Positions 31,813 through 36,293 of a stretch of DNA of 36,293 nucleotides are shown here, piece after piece. Made by a program: the position numbers and the translations under genes. This DNA comes from Mycoplasmopsis iners ATCC 19705 (GTDB taxonomy: Bacteria; Bacillota_I; Bacilli_A; Mycoplasmatales; Metamycoplasmataceae). Positions within the stretch are counted from its first letter, which is position 1; every line of letters begins with the position of its first letter. Where the stretch lies: assembly GCF_000701805.1 (NCBI RefSeq), contig NZ_JNJW01000007.1, positions 1-36,293 of the forward strand. The letters run 5' to 3'. Under the pieces are notes generated by a model. It was given only the letters and a program-made list of their open reading frames with translations, was not told the origin of the DNA and did not search any database.

Positions 31813-32431
31813 AATTTTCAAAAATTAAATTTCTATAGTATTCATATTGCAATTGGCATTTTTCAATTTCTGATATTAATCCAAAATTAGCTTCATTTAA
31901 ATAACTATTAAATTTATCTAAAATGTTGACAATTTCCAATTGTCTTTGTAATGAAAAATTAGGTATTGTTAAATTTTTAATTGAAGCAATACTTATAGCT
32001 GGTATTGAGCCTTTAGAAACTTGTTTTTGAATTTCTTGATCAATATTTTTTAAATAATAGTAAATGAATTTAGTGTTGAACTCGGTTGAATCTTTGCTTT
32101 GAATCGCGACACAAGAATTGCCTAATCAGAATTTATCATTTATATAGTTCAAGGCTCCAACTTGACCCCTTGTTGAAAGTAAAACAAATTCACCTTCTTT
32201 ATTATAAGAGTGATATTTACTTGTCTCTGTAGTTCCGCCATTAAAATATTTATATAAATCTTTATCGCTTGTTGAATCTGATCTAATAAATTCTCCTGAA
32301 AAAATTTCGGTTATATTATTCAATGAGCTATATGATACTTTTTTAACTTTTTTATAGGCTTTTTGGTAATTTTGAAAGAATAAATTTCCAAAGATGAAAT
32401 TGATTAATTTTTCAATTTCGAAGCTATGTGG
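31796..32431 (-). CDS. HsdS module 4: out-of-frame specificity half-subunit
   Basis: About 211 codons of HsdS-like sequence in a different phase from the main hsdS. From the end of the (GA)7 tract it reads [16 protein letters not shown], then a target-recognition domain (ITEIFSGEFIRSD, STRGQVGALNYIN, FIYYYLKNIDQEIQKQ, IPNFSLQRQLEIVNILDKF) and a closing spacer helix CQLQYEYYRNLIFENLANEN before TAA. There is no good start of its own. It becomes the C-terminal part of hsdS if the tract changes to six or nine GA units. It may be a silent cassette, a conditional extension or an eroding remnant; the absence of stops and intact motifs argue against simple decay. Confidence 0.75.
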
Positions 32432-34293
32432 TCTCTCTCTCTCTCTACGCTGTCTATTTGACCATTTTCAAGATATTTGAATATTGCATCTCTACAATAT
32501 TCATATTGTTGTTGGCGTTTTGATTTTTCGGCTGGTAGACCAATGCTTAGGTCTTTACAGATTGTTTCGAAATTGTCAAGAACTTCAACTATTTTGCTTT
32601 GAGTTAAAATATTAGGAAAAACCAATGGTATTTCTTCCATTACATTTGACATTAATTTAGCATTTGCTGAAGTTCTGTTAACATATTTATTTGCTATTAT
32701 TGTTAAATAATAAAAGAGATATTTGGGCAACAAAATTGATTTATTTGTTTCTAATAAACCACAGACATTAGTTATGCTAAACTTACCACTTCTATAAAAT
32801 ATTGTTCCTGCTTTAGCACCGTCTGTTGTTCACGTTACATATTCACTATTAAAATCATATGAATTAATTTTGCCAAGTTCCCCGTTATTTTCTGTTTGTG
32901 AAGAATAAACAGGATATTGCCCTTGATTATCATTTATGAATTGTTTGCTTATTACTTTTCCTCTTTTTGAAACACATATATCTCCAATTTTTAATTTAAT
33001 GATTGAATTAGAAAATATAAATTGAAGTAATTTAATAACGGCCGCTATGCGGTCTCTCTCTCTCTCTCTCTCTGAAGCGTTTATTTGACCGGTTTCAAGA
33101 TATTTGAATATGGCATCTCTATAATATTCGTATTGTTGTTGGCGTTTTGATTCTTCAGCTGGAAGACCAATGTTTAAGTCTTTACAGATTGCGTCAAAAT
33201 TGTCAAGAACTTCAACAATTTTGTTTTGAATTGAAAGAGCAGGCAATGTAAATAATTTTTCTGCAAATACAGATATTCAATGTCTTTTGTGTTCTTTCGA
33301 TGATTCTTCTGTATTGTGGATGAAATTTAATCAATAATAAAAGTATTTAATGTTAATATTGCTGTTTTTAGGTGTCAATATCTTTATAGCGGAAGATTTG
33401 ATTTTAAAATCAAAATCTACTCATTTTAAATCTGTTGTAAAATCATCGAAAATTATTACAGGATTTTCTTTGCTTGAATGAAAAATATTTTCTTTTTCAT
33501 CTGTATATCCTAAAATGAATTTTTGATTGGCAGTTAAAACGGGTGTTTTAAATTCAGGACTGTATTTATCACTTTTTACAATAAATTTTGCTGGTTGGAT
33601 ATAATCAATGTAATCCTTTACTTTTGCTATATTTGATTGTGAAAAATCCAAAGATAATAATTTATCTCTGTAGTATTCGTATTGTGCATGTCTCGCCTTC
33701 AGCTCCGCCTTCAGCTCCGCCTTCAGCTCCGCTGAATACTCGGTAAATTTGTCAAGAATTTCAACTATTCTGTTTTGAATTGATAAAGGTGGAATAGGAA
33801 TTTCTAGATTTAAAATACCAGGCATATATGGGTGTTGAATCCCGCTTCCTCTATAGAAACTAAAAAGAACATCTTTTATTGAGTGGAAAAAATAATAAAT
33901 AAATTTTGTATTTAAAACATTAGTGTCAAATGATTGGCAAATTCTATTATCACTTGTTATGAATTTCCCTTTGAAATATTGAATATGCATAGTTGAAGAA
34001 CCACCAGGAATTGCCACTATCTCTTGATCATAAATTTGGTTTTTATATTTTTCAGAAGAAGTAAAGAAGTTAGATGGAAAGGTTGTAAGAATTTTTATAT
34101 CGCCGTTTTCATCTTTTAAATTTTCGATATCTTTAGCAAATAAATATTCATATTTAATATTATTTTTTATTTGCTTCTCTTTAGATAAACCTGTGAATGT
34201 TTTGTCTCATACAGTAATTTCGTAAAGTTTTCTTTTTTCAATGTTTGCGTTATTCTTTAATTCACTTTTTAATAATTTTTCAAAAAAATTCAT
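32404..34293 (-). CDS. hsdS: Type I restriction-modification specificity subunit, three-module fusion
   Basis: 629 aa; HsdS is normally about 400 aa with two target-recognition domains (TRDs). It selects the DNA sequence methylated by HsdM. Three TRD plus spacer-helix units are visible. TRD1 (about 1-170) is followed by [19 protein letters not shown] and the AELK repeats. TRD2 (about 215-350) ends in [17 protein letters not shown] and [23 protein letters not shown]3 (about 420-560) ends in [16 protein letters not shown] and [20 protein letters not shown]. (GA)10 encodes ERERER at the TRD2/TRD3 junction; (GA)7 lies just before the stop. ATG 34293 overlaps the hsdM stop (TAATG). The frame runs through several TGA Trp codons and otherwise has no stop. 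Confidence 0.9.
32432..32445. repeat. (GA)7 dinucleotide repeat at hsdS module 3/4 junction
   Basis: Seven TC units on the plus strand (GA in hsdS), followed by one extra T. In the present phase the frame continues [14 protein letters not shown] then TAA. Six or nine units would join module 4; eight units would end at a TAG two codons later. Confidence 0.95.
32450..32620. repeat. Direct repeat copy B: hsdS central spacer
   Basis: About 170 bp encoding the spacer helix of module 3. By eye it matches 33077-33246 at well over 80 percent, in the same orientation. Together with the adjoining GA tracts it forms a long direct repeat within hsdS. Confidence 0.8.
33053..33072. repeat. (GA)10 dinucleotide repeat at hsdS module 2/3 junction
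   Basis: Ten TC units on the plus strand (GA in hsdS), with one extra T. In hsdS they read GAG AGA as Glu-Arg repeats. Ten units keep module 3 in frame. Nine units give PHSGRY then TAA; eight or eleven give TA then TAG. Confidence 0.95.
33077..33246. repeat. Direct repeat copy A: hsdS central spacer
   Basis: Encodes the module 2 spacer ([20 protein letters not shown] and [17 protein letters not shown]). Nearly the same sequence recurs at 32450-32620. Recombination between the two would remove one TRD in frame. Confidence 0.8.
33695..33730. repeat. 12-bp tandem repeat, three copies, in hsdS spacer 1
   Basis: Three exact copies of GCCTTCAGCTCC (plus strand) encode repeated Ala-Glu-Leu-Lys units at about residues 188-200. 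Being a multiple of three, gain or loss of a unit alters the length of the spacer helix without breaking the frame. Confidence 0.95.
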
Positions 34294-35858
34294 TACTCTT
34301 CTCCTTCGAGTTCAGCAATGATTTTGTCAATTTCTTTCCTTAAAACTTCTTGACGCGCAACAATTTCTTTTAATTCTTTGTTTAATACTTTAATATCAAC
34401 TTTTCCACGCGTATCTTCTTTTTCAACATATGAATTAACCGACAAGTTAAAATTATTTTCTTCAATTTGTTCACGAGAAACAACTTGGGCAAAATAATTA
34501 ATATTTTCATGTTTTTTATAAGCATCTAAAATATTTTGAATATTTTGGTCAGTTAATTTATTATTGTTTGAAACTTTAATAAATTCTTTTGAAGCATCAA
34601 TGAATAAAACATCAGTGTTTGTTTTATTTTTCTTCATAACTAAAATACACGTTGAAATAGATGTTCCAAAGAACAAGTTATCTGGTAATTGAATAATTGC
34701 ATCAACATAGTTGTTTTGAACTAAATATTTTCTAATTTTTTGTTCAGCGCCACCACGATACATTATTCCAGGGAAACAAACAATAGCAGAAGCACCATCA
34801 GTTGCCAAGTTAGATAAAGCATGTAAAACAAAAGCTCAGTCAGCTTTGCTGCTTGGGGCTAAAACTCCGGGCCCTGAAAAACGCGGATCATTAATTAAAG
34901 TGGTATCTTTGCTTTCATTTCATTTAACTGAATAAGGTGGATTAGACACAATAATTTCAAATGGTCCGTTTTCTTGACCTTGTGGATCGGTTAATGTATC
35001 GCCATTAAAAATCTTGAAATCATCAAATTCAATGTCATGTAAAAACATATTAATACGACAAAGGTTATAAGTAGTAACGTTTAATTCTTGCCCATATAAA
35101 CCTGCTGTAATTTTATCTTTGCCTAAAAGTTTAACAGCTTGAAGCAATAATGAACCAGAGCCCGCGCACATATCGTAAACATTTTTTATTTCTGTTTTAT
35201 CACCAGCAGCTAATTTAAAAAGCAATTTACTTACTTCTTGTGGAGTGAAATATTCACCACCAGATTTACCAGCATTTGAAGCATACATGCCCATTAAATA
35301 TTCATAGGCATCACCAAATAAATCAATAGTGTTGTCTTGGAAATCACCTAAATTCATACTTTCAACACCTTTTAAAAGAGCTGTAAGTTTTTCATTTCTA
35401 ACGTTAACCGTTGGGCCTAGTTTATTGTTGTTTACGTCAAAATCTTGGAATAACCCTTTAAAGTCATCTTCACTTTCTTGCCCTTTCGCTGAGGTTTCAA
35501 TGTCACGAAAAATTCTATCCAAAGTAACATTTAAATCTGGATTGTCTTTAGCATTAGCAGTAACATTAACAAATAAATCTTCTGGTTGGATAAAATAACC
35601 AAATGCATCTGTGATTTCTTGTTTCATATCTTCATCAATGTCACTGTTTAAGAGTTTTTTATAATCTCTATTGTCATCATTCTCTCTTAAATTGTTATTT
35701 ATTTCACGAGTCAATTTTTCTGAAATAAAACGATAAAACATAGCACCTAAAACATAGTTTTTGAAATCTCACCCATCAATACTACCACGTAATGAATCTG
35801 CTATTTTTCAAATAGCTTTGTGTAATTCTTCTCTTTCAAGTTCTTTTTTATTGTCCAT
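34293..35858 (-). CDS. hsdM: Type I restriction-modification DNA methyltransferase subunit
   Basis: 521-aa N6-adenine methyltransferase of a type I system; it methylates at sites chosen by HsdS. An N-terminal helical domain begins MDNKKELEREELHKAIWKIA. Then come GGEYFTPQEVSKLL, SAM motif I DMCAGSGSLLLQ and the catalytic motif IVSNPPYSVKW. The C-terminus ends in a helical HsdS-contact tail (VARQEVLRKEIDKIIAELEG). Several Trp are TGA. The Shine-Dalgarno is within a seven-G run 4 nt from ATG. Its stop overlaps the hsdS start. No hsdR is found on either side, where the IS begins 108 bp upstream. Confidence 0.96.
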
Positions 35859-35861
35859 AAG

Positions 35862-35868
35862 CCCCCCC
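35862..35868 (-). promoter_or_regulatory. G7 tract as ribosome binding site of hsdM
   Basis: Seven consecutive G on the minus strand (C at 35862-35868) lie 3 nt before the hsdM ATG. No other Shine-Dalgarno is present. Confidence 0.7.
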
Positions 35869-35889
35869 AAAATTAATTTATTAATTTTA

Positions 35890-35904
35890 ATTATATAAAT
35901 TATA
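35890..35904 (-). promoter_or_regulatory. Candidate -10 boxes of hsdM
   Basis: Two TATAAT hexamers on the minus strand (35890-35895 and 35899-35904), 31 and 40 nt upstream of the hsdM start. Confidence 0.45.
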
Positions 35905-35940
35905 AATTCAAAAAAGTTCGCATTTGCTGTAATTTAGCAA

Positions 35941-35967
35941 TAAAAAACCAAAACAATTTGTTTTGGT
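35941..35967 (-). terminator. Terminator-like hairpin at the IS border
   Basis: ACCAAAACAA / TTGTTTTGGT (35947-35956, 35958-35967) followed by six T on the minus strand. It would stop minus-strand transcription arriving from the IS before hsdM. Its outer arm ends where the IS identity begins. Confidence 0.7.
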
Positions 35968-35980
35968 AAACTAGGACAAG

Positions 35981-36014
35981 AAAAGTAGACAGAAAATAAA
36001 AACTGTCTACTTTT
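35981..36014. repeat. 12-bp inverted repeat in right IS leader
   Basis: Same perfect hairpin as at 45-78. Confidence 0.7.
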
Positions 36015-36043
36015 CGTTTACAATAAGAGAAAGGAGTTTACAA

Positions 36044-36293
36044 ATGGCTAAACAATTGAAACATTATGAATGATTAGATCTATTTAGATGACTAGAAAAT
36101 TGAGAATACACAAATGAATATGAATACAAATTTGCATCTTATATTTCAGAAAAATATAATAAGGATTACTTTAAAGAAAATATTAGACGTAGAATTTGAA
36201 ATAAATTTAGAGAATATCAAAAAGACGAAACTGTAATATTTTCAAAAACAGGAACAGCCCCTAAAAAAGGGAAGGGTTGTGGAAGACCCAAAA
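36044..36293 (+). CDS. IS transposase, N-terminal part (probably IS3-family OrfA)
   Basis: First 83 codons of a gene cut by the window end. It begins MAKQLKHYEWLDLFRWLENW (three of the Trp codons are TGA) and ends TGTAPKKGKGCGRPK. A helix-turn-helix-like N-terminus followed by a GKGxGRPK basic stretch is typical of mycoplasma IS3-type (IS1138/IS1221-like) transposases, but the catalytic DDE domain is not visible, so the family is not proven. Shine-Dalgarno AAAGGAG lies before ATG. Confidence 0.65.

Larger units (their letters stand above)
35967..36293 (+). mobile_element. Right IS copy (partial)
   Basis: Starts where identity with the reverse complement of bases 1-92 begins. It contains the same hairpin, Shine-Dalgarno and transposase start, and is cut by the window end. 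Orientation is opposite to the left copy, so the two form an inverted pair around the whole window. Confidence 0.75.

Noticed and set aside
32404-34293. hsdS as a decayed pseudogene broken into several short frames
   Set aside because: With TGA as Trp the frame is continuous from 34293 to 32404, the pieces are in one phase, and motifs are intact.

Overview
The window comes from a wall-less mollicute of the Mycoplasma/Mycoplasmopsis type. It is very AT-rich, and more than twenty of its genes read through in-frame TGA codons that must mean tryptophan: the thioredoxin active site WCAPC is written with TGA, as is the last sense codon of cdsA. Spacers are short and overlapping TAATG stop/starts are common. 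Most of the window is core housekeeping. All coordinates below assume TGA=Trp, so many genes are longer than a standard-code reading suggests.

Layout. 1-92 and 35967-36293 are two copies, in opposite orientation, of the start of one insertion sequence (probably IS3-like), with both transposase genes pointing out of the window. 118-1875 is a large coiled-coil surface protein. 2105-3903 holds trxA, smpB, a small membrane protein and rnhB. 3942-5814 holds a four-helix membrane protein with a Rho_N-like tail and an RluA-family pseudouridine synthase. 5888-9503 is a HAD phosphatase / ABC permease / ABC ATPase operon with 1-nt overlaps. 9680-11827 is tex. 11926-14759 is a yigZ-coaE-dnaB-dnaI operon (helicase loading). 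14883-14959 is tRNA-His. 15015-17292 is mnmG-rlmH, followed by tig and pepA. 20299-22388 is an unrecognised three-gene block with a probable frame problem. 22507-24122 is prs-rsmG. 24236-26401 is clpB behind a CIRCE operator, divergent from trmB and hup. 27536-28006 is recU, 28347-29324 an ECF transporter S component, 29385-30673 pyrH-frr and 30827-31765 cdsA.

The standout region is 31796-35858, a type I restriction-modification locus. hsdM (521 aa) is coupled to an unusually long hsdS reading frame (629 aa) made of three target-recognition/spacer modules. A fourth module lies directly downstream, out of frame. Module 2/3 and module 3/4 junctions each sit on a GA dinucleotide repeat: (GA)10 at 33053-33072 and (GA)7 at 32432-32445. 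Slippage at these tracts would switch the product between about 416-419 aa (classical two-domain HsdS), 629 aa (as read here) and about 831 aa (four modules). Module 1 also carries a 12-bp, three-copy AELK repeat like the TAEL spacer repeats of EcoR124, and the hsdM ribosome binding site contains a G7 tract. No hsdR is visible. This looks like a multi-state, phase-variable methylation-specificity switch.
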